Shown in pieces: positions 35,562 through 44,874 of a stretch of 64,000 nucleotides of DNA. Made by a program: the position numbers and the translations under genes. The notes beneath the pieces were generated by a model. That model saw only the letters and a program-made list of their open reading frames with translations, had not been told where the DNA came from and searched no databases. The DNA is taken from IMG/VR virus record IMGVR_UViG_3300045971_000163, positions 40,140-104,139 of that record; one strand, written 5' to 3'. Source of the stretch: a virus. Every line of letters starts with the position of its first letter. Position 1 is the stretch's first letter.

Positions 35562-38500
35562 TTACCCTACGATATTCACGTTTAATTCAGCCGCTGTAAC
35601 TGCGCTAATAACTTCTACGTTATCAACTGTTGCTGCGCTGGTTAAAATCTCATTTGCTTCTGCATTAATCTGATACAAGTTACCAAACATTGACGCTGGG
35701 TCAGCTGGCACAATAATAATAGACGATACGTTAGGTGTCAACGCAGTATGTAAATATGCGCTTAACTCACTAAAGTAAAAGCTTTCGCCAAAATCCCAGT
35801 TGTCTACGTCAAAATACGTGTTAAGTGCGCTAATCACGCTCGTCTTAATATCGTTGTCGCTAACGATCACTGCTTGGTTTTTTACTACTTTAAATATTGC
35901 TTGCAACGGCAAGTCTGCTTTAGCACCAAATAGAGGCTTAAACTTTGCGCTATTATAGATTAGCGAGTCGCTAACGGCCTTGATGTTTTCTAACGAGCTG
36001 TAGTTTAATTTTAACTCTTCCGTAGTTGGGGGTGTTGGCTCTGCCAGCGTATTAGTTGTATCTCGCATCCATTGTGTGTACGATGTGCTGTACGCTGATG
36101 TAAGCATAAACATATCAATCAAGTTATTAGGACTTGGATCAATTCTACGATAGTCTGGACTATTGTGCCTATATTGGAATAGTAATTTGCTACGGCCTAC
36201 ATTTGCCACATAACTAGTTTTGTTTGCCACAATGCTAGATCCAATAAGTTCATAAAATATACCCGCTTTTCCAGTGTTAGTGTCAACTTCATCTTTAGCA
36301 TAAAAAATCTGCCCGTTAATGTCAACACCAGTACGAGTATTGATGTCCGCTAAGTAGTGATAATGTGTAATTACCTTTTCCTTAGGCACAGGGGTATACC
36401 ATAAAAAGCTATCCTCAGTAAATGTTTTCTTGAAAAATACAAATTTGTCCTCGGCGAATGATGCTGGTGCCACTACAGATTCAAACAATGTTGGGTCATC
36501 TGGTATTCCGTCTACATTGGTATCAGTAAACGAAAGGTGGATCTTATTTTGATTTACAAATCCGTCATCTTCTACAACGTTTTCATAAATTTTCCAATTG
36601 TAATCCATCCCTAACGGAGCACCAGTGACTGGGTGTGGGTTAACCCTTAGGATTTTGATTAGATCAGGAATAGTGGTTCCAGTTTTGCTGTCATATACCC
36701 TTACTTTCTCATCAAAGTAAAATTTTGTTTCAGCTAAACTTTCAAATACGTAATCTGTTTTTCTCCAATATATCGTATACTCAAATCCAATATTATGCTT
36801 GAAATATATTAACCAACGATCGTCAACTCCTGAACCTAAATAGCTATTTGAGAAGTTACCTGCAGCGGGGTTAACTGGTAATTCCGCTGCGTTAATAATT
36901 TCCCATGTTTCTGAATTTTGGTCGTAGCGCATACCAAAATTAACGCGACTTATTGCTTTTGCTGTTACATCAGCTAGTGTAGTAGGAAGCATTGTATTTT
37001 TAAACACAGATCGTACATTCATTGCTATTGATCCGTTTGGCACTACTTGGTTTAATTTAATTGTGCCAATACCGTTAGAAAGAACCCCTAATCCTCCGTT
37101 AGTTCCATCGCCGACAACGGTTACTACTGAGGCAAACAAAAATAATTTATCGCCGTCATTTTTTGGCAATCCAGATGCGATTCTATTTTGGGCATTAAAA
37201 AACTTACCTACACCAGCACTAAACTGAATTATTGCACCAGCTTTAATATGCTTTGTGCTTGCACTCGTGATGCTACCAACTTGATGTATATGGTTAGCTG
37301 AGTCAATAAAATACCCAGTGCTTGCATTACTATCTCGTGTACTAAAAACCCATTTAACGTCGTTCAAAGTAGCTGGTATAAAGTTAGTAACATCGTAGTA
37401 GAAATGTTTCATTTCAACAGAATTAGTGATACTTAAAAGTTCTTGATTGATTACTTGTGACACTGTTGGCAGCGATGAAAATTTTATCTTCCTTGATGGA
37501 ACGCTCGTGTCTTTGTACAGTATTCCGTCTTGACCAAATATGTTCGTGCTGGAATATTTGCCACTTACGTCAATGACATCTAAGTAACGGCTAACTCCGG
37601 AACTAGACCTGTTGACTGCTTTGACTTTTAATAAGTCAGTGAATGTTGTGTATGGTAAGATGTTGTAATCTTCACCCGTAATCATACGCCCTTGTGTATA
37701 GTATTGCTGTGGCGCTTTACTTTTAATATCTGTAATAGACTCTGCGGCAACGCCGTTCGTCACTGTATATTTTAAGCTTGCTGCTATAGTCAATGTTTCA
37801 GTAGTACCTGAACGTGAAATATAGTTAATAGACACTGAAACATTTTGTAGCTCATCTGGTGTAATCTTGTATGTTTGCCCGTTTGACGTTCTAAAGTATA
37901 GGCGATAGTTTCCTTGCGGAATGTTTGAAAAAGATCCGTCGCCAAATACTAGATCGATTTGGTCGCCCTCACCCGTGTTAACTTGATACAAGTTGCGCTC
38001 TGTCTTCTTGTTATAGATTACGTTAATGCCAGCGATTGTAGGCACGTTGATCCATTTTGTTTTGTCAACGCCAGAGCTGTTAACATCATACAACCATACG
38101 TCTGTACTGTTGATGTTGTTATACCCAACGTTAAGCACACGGTTAGCCAATGCTTCTGCTACGTTAAACTCAACCTTCTGCATCGTCCCTTGCTTGAAAT
38201 GCAAGAAAAAGCCTGTGTTATTACTGCCGTTGCCTTGGTTATCGTTGCGATACAGAACGTTAAACTTGCTGCGTGGGGAAGGCTCTACTTCGTACAAGTA
38301 AGGTTGTCCTGCGCTCGTAACGCTTACTGCCTCAAATTGTGTCGTTGTTCCGCCCACTGTATTGGAGAATGGGTATACAGGCACAACGTTTGAAAGTATA
38401 TTGATTGCGTATTCGTCGTTTTTAATGCCGTTAATCGTTTGTGTGTTGCCAGGATTGCCAATGATTTGGCTATTGATTAAAGTAGCATTTAGCACTATAG

Positions 38501-38966
38501 AAAATTGTTCGTGCCAGTTATTGTTAGATATGTCGTTCCAGCTTATGTTTAAGTTTGCTAGGTTTATACCGTTAGAATCATATACAGATTCAGTGGTAGC
38601 AACAGAGTTGATTTTCAATAGCCCGTTTGCTGCGGTGTTACGCTTAGGGTTGTAGTTAATAAGTTTTGCTAGCTTGAGTATGCTATCGCGGCGTTCAGCA
38701 GTATCTAAGAAGTTTTCACGAGCATTTAGCTCTGTACGGAATGCTAAACTTTGTCCAAGGAACGCAATCAAGTCAATCAGCGCAATGTATTCGCTTGATT
38801 CAATGAAATCGTTAAAGTCCTCGGGATAATATAGCTTCAGATAGTCAATCATCGACTTCCGAAGCGTTTCAAAGTCATAAGACTGAAAATCAGCTTCACG
38901 GAACGTCTGATAGATTTTTTTCCAATCTTCAACTACTAGTAAACTATTTTGGCGATTTGATGACAT
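35562..38966 (-). CDS. 6: Baseplate wedge subunit gp6-like (baseplate J family)
   Basis: The N-terminus of this 1,134-residue protein (VEDWKKIYQTFREADFQSYDFETL, YLKLYYPEDFNDFIESSEYIALIDLIAFLGQSLAFR, then AERRDSILKLAKLINY) is a strong match to the conserved start of T4 gp6. Gp6 dimers form the inner ring of the baseplate and hold the wedges. T4 gp6 has about 660 residues, so this one is much longer, mostly by a central beta-rich insertion; the C-terminal part (SALNTYFDVDNWDFGESFYFSEL) again fits the baseplate J family. Its GATAAATA octamer is at 38987-38994. It lies beside gp25 as in other T4-like phages. Confidence 0.92.
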   Translation of the reverse strand: MSSNRQNSLLVVEDWKKIYQTFREADFQSYDFETLRKSMIDYLKLYYPEDFNDFIESSEYIALIDLIAFLGQSLAFRTELNARENFLDTAERRDSILKLAKLINYNPKRNTAANGLLKINSVATTESVYDSNGINLANLNISWNDISNNNWHEQFSIVLNATLINSQIIGNPGNTQTINGIKNDEYAINILSNVVPVYPFSNTVGGTTTQFEAVSVTSAGQPYLYEVEPSPRSKFNVLYRNDNQGNGSNNTGFFLHFKQGTMQKVEFNVAEALANRVLNVGYNNINSTDVWLYDVNSSGVDKTKWINVPTIAGINVIYNKKTERNLYQVNTGEGDQIDLVFGDGSFSNIPQGNYRLYFRTSNGQTYKITPDELQNVSVSINYISRSGTTETLTIAASLKYTVTNGVAAESITDIKSKAPQQYYTQGRMITGEDYNILPYTTFTDLLKVKAVNRSSSGVSRYLDVIDVSGKYSSTNIFGQDGILYKDTSVPSRKIKFSSLPTVSQVINQELLSITNSVEMKHFYYDVTNFIPATLNDVKWVFSTRDSNASTGYFIDSANHIHQVGSITSASTKHIKAGAIIQFSAGVGKFFNAQNRIASGLPKNDGDKLFLFASVVTVVGDGTNGGLGVLSNGIGTIKLNQVVPNGSIAMNVRSVFKNTMLPTTLADVTAKAISRVNFGMRYDQNSETWEIINAAELPVNPAAGNFSNSYLGSGVDDRWLIYFKHNIGFEYTIYWRKTDYVFESLAETKFYFDEKVRVYDSKTGTTIPDLIKILRVNPHPVTGAPLGMDYNWKIYENVVEDDGFVNQNKIHLSFTDTNVDGIPDDPTLFESVVAPASFAEDKFVFFKKTFTEDSFLWYTPVPKEKVITHYHYLADINTRTGVDINGQIFYAKDEVDTNTGKAGIFYELIGSSIVANKTSYVANVGRSKLLFQYRHNSPDYRRIDPSPNNLIDMFMLTSAYSTSYTQWMRDTTNTLAEPTPPTTEELKLNYSSLENIKAVSDSLIYNSAKFKPLFGAKADLPLQAIFKVVKNQAVIVSDNDIKTSVISALNTYFDVDNWDFGESFYFSELSAYLHTALTPNVSSIIIVPADPASMFGNLYQINAEANEILTSAATVDNVEVISAVTAAELNVNIVG

Positions 38967-38986
38967 AAAATTTTGCTCATTTTATG

Positions 38987-38994
38987 TATTTATC
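38987..38994 (-). promoter_or_regulatory. T4-type late promoter octamer
   Basis: GATAAATA on the minus strand lies 20 nt before the ATG of the gp6-like gene, in the 48-bp gap after gp25. Confidence 0.6.
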
Positions 38995-39014
38995 TAGTTT
39001 AAAAAGTGCTATGT

Positions 39015-39377
39015 TTATTTTACTGCGTCACGTTCAAAATTTAGCAGCATTTGAGCTGTTTGATTGGTTTCTGAGAATGTTAAATCTAATGCTATTTGTA
39101 TGCCGTATTCATACTCAATAATCGTAATTTCGTTTATGATTAGTCGTGGATCATATGCTGCAATACGCTGCAAATCCTCAGCTATAGCTTTCTTTACCTC
39201 TGGTGTTAACTGCTCAAATAGTAAACCCCAAATAATAGTGCCAAAATTTGGGTTCATTAGCTTTTCACCCTTGCGAATATGTAGGTGATTGATCAAGTCT
39301 TGCTTTGCAAGGTCAAAATCAGTCAACCTATATTTTTTAGAGTTGCCAACGGTAGAAAAGCCTTTGTATATAGTCAT
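39015..39377 (-). CDS. 25: Baseplate wedge subunit gp25-like
   Basis: This 120-residue protein, the typical length of the GPW/gp25 family, carries the conserved middle LMNPNFGTIIWGLLFEQLTP (with the usual R-GE before it), then AYDPRLIINEITI. Gp25 joins gp6 and gp53 in the wedge core and contacts the sheath. Gene order gp5, gp25, gp6 matches T4-like cyanophages. No Shine-Dalgarno is visible. A CATAAATA octamer ends only 4 nt before the ATG. Confidence 0.93.
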   Translation of the reverse strand: MTIYKGFSTVGNSKKYRLTDFDLAKQDLINHLHIRKGEKLMNPNFGTIIWGLLFEQLTPEVKKAIAEDLQRIAAYDPRLIINEITIIEYEYGIQIALDLTFSETNQTAQMLLNFERDAVK

Positions 39378-39381
39378 AGCG

Positions 39382-39389
39382 TATTTATG
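39382..39389 (-). promoter_or_regulatory. Late-promoter-like octamer next to the start codon
   Basis: CATAAATA on the minus strand lies 4 nt before the gp25 ATG. If used, the transcript would be leaderless or nearly so. Spacing makes this a weaker call. Confidence 0.4.
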
Positions 39390-39392
39390 CTG

Positions 39393-41483
39393 TTAACCAG
39401 TGACTGGCGGTGTGCCGGCAAGCACATTAACAGCATACCTGCCCTTGTTGTAATACATATCACCAGTTGTACCGTTAGCATCTGAGCCACCCTGTCCTTT
39501 AGCCCATTTATTAGTGCCACCAGCCCCAAGCAAGTGCGCTACTGACAACTTACCTGCTATATCATCTGGGCTTGATTCAGATGTAATCGTCTTGGAAGCT
39601 TTTAATGCATTAAAGTTACTTTGCAAGTTCACATCCATGATTTTTTCTTGTACATCGTGCGCAGCTAAAAAGTCTGCTTTGCTGCCAATACCGTCTTTAA
39701 GCGGAGTGCCGTCAGCGTTCTGCCAGTTTGCGGGGTTGTTCATACCTTGCAGCGATGTGCCAGGCTTAACATACCCTTGAGCCGCAAGTGCCTCTGCCCC
39801 AAACTGATACTTACCAATGTAGCCCAATGTTGCTTTGCCGTTAACTATTTTAGTGTTATCAGCATTGTAGTTCATGCCAGACTCTGCTAGGCCCATTTGT
39901 GCTTTTAATGCCGTTGTCTGTGCCGCAGTTAGAGAGCCAACTCCGTTTATATTTGGCGGTTGCATCGCTAATGTAGCTGCGGTTGCTGGATTTCTAATGC
40001 CTGCAGAAGTAACTGACGGCGGAACTGGGCTTGATCCTGTTGATATTGGATTACCTTGAGAATCTGTTAGTGGCGCACCTGATCCCGTAGACACGGTGTG
40101 GCTTTGACCGTGTAATGAGTCGCACGGTTCATGCGTTGGGATTGGCCCAGGCATGGTTGTCTGTATTGCACTAGATTGCTTCCATTTATATATTGGTGCT
40201 GGCTTGGTAGGAACTGTCTCTGGCTGTACTGTTGCTGGGATGGGCGTGGGCTTTGTTACGCCAGGTGCACCCATAGTATTCAAGTATATTTTACCTGCTT
40301 TAAATATTAAGTCGCTATTTGCTCCCCACGATCCAGTTGTTGCAGCTTGTAATTTTAATGTGCTGCCTGACGACAAATTAGCTTCGCCGCCGTACATATT
40401 AAGATTAGTCGTTGCTCGCAAACTCAGTACATCTGACTGTTGTTTAAATTCATTACCAGCATGCATGTTTATATTTCGTGCAGCATACATGTTTATGTCG
40501 TTATCGGAGTGAAGATTAAAGTCGTTCTTAGTTCTAAAGTTTATATCTGACTCTGCATAAAAGTGCATTTTGCCATCGTCTGTAAACTCCATCCAAGCAG
40601 TACCAGCTGAGTTAGCTATGTAAACAACCTTCTCCGCATCGTTCATCAGAATCTGATGGCCACCTGCGGTTCGAAGACGGATCATCTGATCTTTGCCGTT
40701 GACATCGCCATCATCTAAGACTACAGAGTGCCCACCTTTTCTGTTTAATACCGCGCTTGTGTCTCTGTCTTTGTTTGGCCCAGGACGGCCAGGTGTACTA
40801 ATGCCAAATACTGCACTAGGTGATTCGCGTTGTGAACTACTAGATACTACACCACGAACACTATCATCCTCTAAACCTTCGTACAGCAATCTGTACACTA
40901 AATCTTCATGCACTGGTTTAGGGATTGTTAAAAAATCACCCCAGCGATCCTTAAATTCAGGATTAGAGTCGTTAAACTCTACAACTGGGTAATACCCGGT
41001 AGTAAGTGCTGCGGCTAATGCAGTGTCTTTTGGTGCTTGCGGTGGCACCATTGACCCCGCAATTGTTGGTAGTCCGTGATGTGTAAGTTCAGGCATAACA
41101 CACGCAAACCAATATCCCCTATTAATATCACCCGACACAAAAATTGTTAATACAAAGTTACCAATGTCAGGCGGTGTCATCCACATTCCGTATGTGTGAT
41201 TTACATACGGATATTCATTTTGCTCGGGCCGTTGTGATTTATATGTCGGCCATCGTGTTGACCCCATATATGGTGATGCATATTGTATTGTTATCCAATG
41301 CGATTCTTGATCTTCGACGCCGCCAAAGTCTGGAATGAATACTTGCACACGACCTGACCTATTAGGGTCTACATTATTTTTAACTATACCAATATACGGG
41401 CCAGGTGTGGAGACCGCCCCTATAACTTTAGTAGGATCAGCCCAACTTGGTACTTTTTTACCAATGCGTTTGTCTATTGTCAT
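39393..41483 (-). CDS. 5: Baseplate hub spike gp5-like with C-terminal lytic domain
   Basis: The N-terminal OB-fold region of this 696-residue protein (GIVKNNVDPNRSGRVQVFIPDF, then a PYMGSTRWP stretch and the GDINRGYW segment) matches gp5/VgrG-type spike proteins. A needle-like beta-helix region follows at about 300-400 (NLHSDNDINMYAARNINMHA type repeats). After a Pro/Ser/Thr linker, residues about 515-690 look like a lysozyme-like or lytic transglycosylase domain: GLAESGMNYN with a candidate glutamate near 531 and GKYQFGAEAL near 558. In T4 gp5 the lysozyme sits between OB-fold and needle; here the lytic part is at the end. It would puncture and locally digest the envelope at infection. Confidence 0.87.
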   Translation of the reverse strand: MTIDKRIGKKVPSWADPTKVIGAVSTPGPYIGIVKNNVDPNRSGRVQVFIPDFGGVEDQESHWITIQYASPYMGSTRWPTYKSQRPEQNEYPYVNHTYGMWMTPPDIGNFVLTIFVSGDINRGYWFACVMPELTHHGLPTIAGSMVPPQAPKDTALAAALTTGYYPVVEFNDSNPEFKDRWGDFLTIPKPVHEDLVYRLLYEGLEDDSVRGVVSSSSQRESPSAVFGISTPGRPGPNKDRDTSAVLNRKGGHSVVLDDGDVNGKDQMIRLRTAGGHQILMNDAEKVVYIANSAGTAWMEFTDDGKMHFYAESDINFRTKNDFNLHSDNDINMYAARNINMHAGNEFKQQSDVLSLRATTNLNMYGGEANLSSGSTLKLQAATTGSWGANSDLIFKAGKIYLNTMGAPGVTKPTPIPATVQPETVPTKPAPIYKWKQSSAIQTTMPGPIPTHEPCDSLHGQSHTVSTGSGAPLTDSQGNPISTGSSPVPPSVTSAGIRNPATAATLAMQPPNINGVGSLTAAQTTALKAQMGLAESGMNYNADNTKIVNGKATLGYIGKYQFGAEALAAQGYVKPGTSLQGMNNPANWQNADGTPLKDGIGSKADFLAAHDVQEKIMDVNLQSNFNALKASKTITSESSPDDIAGKLSVAHLLGAGGTNKWAKGQGGSDANGTTGDMYYNKGRYAVNVLAGTPPVTG

Positions 41484-41484
41484 T

Positions 41485-44400
41485 TTACGGATCTATGTAT
41501 ATTGGTTCTACTGCGTCGGGTGTAGCTGCTGGTGTAGTAGGTGCACTATATTTAATAGGACCAGCAGCCTTGAATTTGTTTATTATGTTTTCGCCGCTAG
41601 CAATAGCGTTAGTAGCTGTTGGCAGTAGTTTACCAACTGCGTCTATGTTTACTGCTCCTAAGTTCGAGAATCCTGTGCCTAGTGCCGTAGTTGCTTGCGT
41701 AAGTTGTGCTGTTGCTACGTTTAATCCACCCATTGCTGTTCCCGCTGCGTCTTTAATATTACCCATAACTGACGGTATATCGCTACCTGTACCTGTTGGA
41801 ATACTAGTAGGAATCGTTGGGACATTCATCGTAAGTGAATCCATTGGAGTGGTTGCGGTACTGGCAGCAAGACGTAAGTCAGACGGGTTAGTGTTAGCTG
41901 ATGCGGCGTCTGGCCTATCATTAGTCTGATTTTCTTTGTCAATGCCGTCAACCGGCTGCAACGCAAACCTCACAGTATTAAGTTCTTGTTCAAACTTACC
42001 ATTTGAGAATGTCGACACTACTTTTAACACTTTGTACAGTCCAGAGTACACTGATGTTTCGTAAGTTATTTTCGAGGCGGAAGCCGTTGGATCAGCTAAC
42101 CCCTTGCTGTTATAATCTACTGGTGTTTTAAACTTCAGTTTAATAAATATCTCGCCCTCGTCTGTAGCAATGCTACCGTTTGGGGTACGTTGATTTTTAA
42201 TGTGTATAGTGTCGTAAAACAAGTCGTCCTGTTTAATAAAATCAGGATCACCTACTATTTTTAAATTTACTTCAAGTAAATCGCCAGCAGCACCCATCAT
42301 TTGCTCTGCTAGTGATGCTCGGTCGTCCCTAGAGTTTTGTGAAAGTGAAACCATTGATGCTGGATTAGCTACGTGCACTTGTGTTGAGCTAAATTCAGGC
42401 AACACGCCCAATTTGTCTTTTTTAATTTTTACACTATCTTCTGTGGCTTTATAGTTTGGGCCAGCAGCAGCACTCTGCGAAGGTACTGCGTTAGCTGCGC
42501 CAGTAATACTATCTTTATTAGCATTGCCAGAAGTCTTAGCAGTCCAATATAATGCATCAAAATTAATTTCAAATTTAAGTATATCTGCGTTTTTACCAGT
42601 AAACAAGTATTCATATTCTTTAACCCATCCGCGAGGAGTTCCTAGTGGAGCAAACGCATTTTCAGTATTATACACTTTGTACGGCACTACCCTGTATATG
42701 TACTCTTTGGCATAGGTGTATCTATAATGGTCATACCCTAGAATGTTAATGCGTGGGATGATTTTGAACCAGTCTAATGCGTTTTTGTCTGACGCTATTT
42801 TTCCAGTGTCAGGGTCGGCTAACTGATCTCTAATGTAATCACTATTACGCAACGCCATACCAATTACATCAATAATAGTTGTACCACTGTTAATAGACAT
42901 TACTGCGGATGTTTTGCCATCTGCTATACGACTAGTGATTGCTCCATTTTGCGTCTCGCTAGCAGGTTTCATTGGAGTAGCACTACCAGACACTGTCTTT
43001 GGATCTGGAAATTTTGCGTCAGTCATTTTCGTACTTAAAAACTCAAACTTGATGACATCTTGAATTTCAACTTTAGATTTTTTAAATAGCTCGTTACGCC
43101 AAGCATTCATAGCACCAGCATAACTTTTAACTGTAGCTTTGGCTGGTCTAGTAGTTTCGTATTCTTGCTTAAGGTCGTTGATTGACGTTTTGGTATGATT
43201 AAGCATCCGCACATCTTCTGGACCGGCGCTGCCACTAGAGATAGAATCTCGTAACTGACCCTGTAACGCAACTACGTTTTCAGCTTTGGCAGTCACAGCA
43301 CGTTGAGCATCATACTCGGTCATTGGCTCATCATTAGCCATAAAAAACTCACCGATATTTTGCGCCATTACTTCGAGTTTAATTGGATTAATGGCTGAAC
43401 TTGATTCTAAAAATCCACCGTGATTATACGGGAAGGCATCAATGTCGTATGTTGCCCCAGACGTAGTAACTTTAGAAACAAACGACCCAAATTTTATTGG
43501 GATGCTTTTTGTTATTTCTTTTATTTTCGACGGTATACCATTGTCATCATACCCGTAAAAATCAATTTGCAATAGGTATGGCATATCTCTAAAATTTGGA
43601 ATATGCATATCACGGGCAGCATTGATAAGCCTATTCATAAATGTCATACCGTATGGTTCAATGATAGTGAACTTTACCTCTATAGTGTTTGAGTTTCTTG
43701 CTTCAGCTGACATGCCAATAACCGTAGTCATTGTTAAATTGTCAAAGAAAAAATCTTCGTTAAATCGCACTTGCCTGTCAAAGTCCTCTATCCCTCGCCT
43801 ACCTGCACTGGCAATCAACACATTCTTAGGAACATACTTGCCAGGGTCTGAATTTATTTTAGCATAGTCCTCAACAGTAAGTGCATGTAAACTTAACCCA
43901 TACGTGTAAGAAGCATAGTTGTGTAATACATTTTCTGACGGGACTTGATCAGGTACGTTTGAATCGTTAACTTTTGTTGCTGTATTTGCTTCTAATCGTC
44001 GAGTTTCATTTTTATCATACGAGCCGTCATCTGAGCTAACACCCAATCGTTTATTTTCTAGCTTAGTGTATGAATCATCTACAGATGCGACCCCTAACCT
44101 TTTGCTCTCTAAATTATCGTATGAAACGTCTGGCGGAGTAACTCCTAGTCTATTATTTTCTAATCTGTCATATGATGCATCAGCAACGACTGGCGGTATA
44201 GTTGCTGGTGGTTTATCTAAATTTACTGGCGTTGGCTCTGTAGTGTTTACTACTAGTGTAGGTGCTGGTTCAGTATTGGGTCCAGGTGTGGCTGAGTTTA
44301 CTTGTTCTCCATTTGGAGACACTGAACTAAGCGTATACATATTTGTTAATTTGTTTATGTATCTATGTAACCCCGTTACTGGGTCTATACCAACGTAATC

Positions 44401-44568
44401 AAAGGCTGCTAAATTCGTAACGTCTGTTGACGTTGCCCTTGCTAACTGATCTTCTAACCGAACCAATGCAGTTGTTGCCAACTTATATCGTATTGAGGTG
44501 GGATCTGCACTGGCTAAAATAGCTTTGTTTTGATCTATTTGTGCTTGAATTCCAGATACGCTAGCCAT
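41485..44568 (-). CDS. Large baseplate hub protein candidate (gp27 position)
   Basis: This 1,027-residue protein is adjacent to gp5 and gp53. An N-terminal coiled segment is followed by a Thr/Pro-rich linker and a 17-residue tandem repeat (residues 132-199). From about 215 a folded part contains VPKNVLIASAGRRG, then SNTIEVKFTIIEPYGMTFMNRL and the DMPYLLQIDFYGYDD strand, typical of hub or tail-tube-like beta domains that surround the spike. A Gly/Thr/Pro-rich C-terminus closes it. Position and the tube-like strands suggest it replaces T4 gp27 as platform for gp5, but I see no direct sequence match. SD GGGGAT lies about 8 nt before the ATG. Confidence 0.6.
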   Translation of the reverse strand: MASVSGIQAQIDQNKAILASADPTSIRYKLATTALVRLEDQLARATSTDVTNLAAFDYVGIDPVTGLHRYINKLTNMYTLSSVSPNGEQVNSATPGPNTEPAPTLVVNTTEPTPVNLDKPPATIPPVVADASYDRLENNRLGVTPPDVSYDNLESKRLGVASVDDSYTKLENKRLGVSSDDGSYDKNETRRLEANTATKVNDSNVPDQVPSENVLHNYASYTYGLSLHALTVEDYAKINSDPGKYVPKNVLIASAGRRGIEDFDRQVRFNEDFFFDNLTMTTVIGMSAEARNSNTIEVKFTIIEPYGMTFMNRLINAARDMHIPNFRDMPYLLQIDFYGYDDNGIPSKIKEITKSIPIKFGSFVSKVTTSGATYDIDAFPYNHGGFLESSSAINPIKLEVMAQNIGEFFMANDEPMTEYDAQRAVTAKAENVVALQGQLRDSISSGSAGPEDVRMLNHTKTSINDLKQEYETTRPAKATVKSYAGAMNAWRNELFKKSKVEIQDVIKFEFLSTKMTDAKFPDPKTVSGSATPMKPASETQNGAITSRIADGKTSAVMSINSGTTIIDVIGMALRNSDYIRDQLADPDTGKIASDKNALDWFKIIPRINILGYDHYRYTYAKEYIYRVVPYKVYNTENAFAPLGTPRGWVKEYEYLFTGKNADILKFEINFDALYWTAKTSGNANKDSITGAANAVPSQSAAAGPNYKATEDSVKIKKDKLGVLPEFSSTQVHVANPASMVSLSQNSRDDRASLAEQMMGAAGDLLEVNLKIVGDPDFIKQDDLFYDTIHIKNQRTPNGSIATDEGEIFIKLKFKTPVDYNSKGLADPTASASKITYETSVYSGLYKVLKVVSTFSNGKFEQELNTVRFALQPVDGIDKENQTNDRPDAASANTNPSDLRLAASTATTPMDSLTMNVPTIPTSIPTGTGSDIPSVMGNIKDAAGTAMGGLNVATAQLTQATTALGTGFSNLGAVNIDAVGKLLPTATNAIASGENIINKFKAAGPIKYSAPTTPAATPDAVEPIYIDP
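43972..44175 (-). repeat. 51-bp tandem repeat, four copies
   Basis: Residues 132-199 of the hub candidate are four exact-period 17-residue units of the form SY-x-x-(L/N)-E-x-x-RL followed by GV and an acidic spacer. The fourth copy is the most diverged. Confidence 0.85.
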
Positions 44569-44571
44569 CTA

Positions 44572-44874
44572 TTATATCCCCAAGTCTTTAACTAGCGTGT
44601 CTTTTGAAGGCAAGTATACAGTGTTACCTGTAATGAAGTCAAACAACGGATCTTTAAGCGTGTTTGGGTTACGTGCGGCAAATACCCACCACAATGCAGC
44701 GTCGCCGTAGATGTCATATGCTAGCAAATCTGGACGTAAGTGATATACGCGGTCGATTTGATACAACTTGTCAGACGCTAACTTTGTAATTTTGCGTTTA
44801 GCACTTACATCTAAAAAGTTACCGTATAACCCAGTCCCAAAGAATGGGCTTGATTTTGAATATATTGCTGCCAT
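44572..44874 (-). CDS. 53: Baseplate wedge subunit gp53-like
   Basis: This 100-residue protein has the diagnostic stretch VYHLRPDLLAYDIYG, then ALWWVFAARNPN and DPLFDFITGNTVYLP, clearly the gp53 family that clamps wedge subunits together and carries a LysM-like fold. T4 gp53 is about twice as long, and shorter forms are usual in T4-like cyanophages. The ATG overlaps the upstream stop as TAATG, and the next gene starts 3 bp after its own stop. Confidence 0.92.
   Translation of the reverse strand: MAAIYSKSSPFFGTGLYGNFLDVSAKRKITKLASDKLYQIDRVYHLRPDLLAYDIYGDAALWWVFAARNPNTLKDPLFDFITGNTVYLPSKDTLVKDLGI

Noticed and set aside
35538-35565. TATAAATT (35538-35545) and GTAAATA (35559-35565) on the minus strand before the giant gene
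   Set aside because: Both deviate from the octamer used elsewhere; possibly a weak late promoter, but not firm enough to list.
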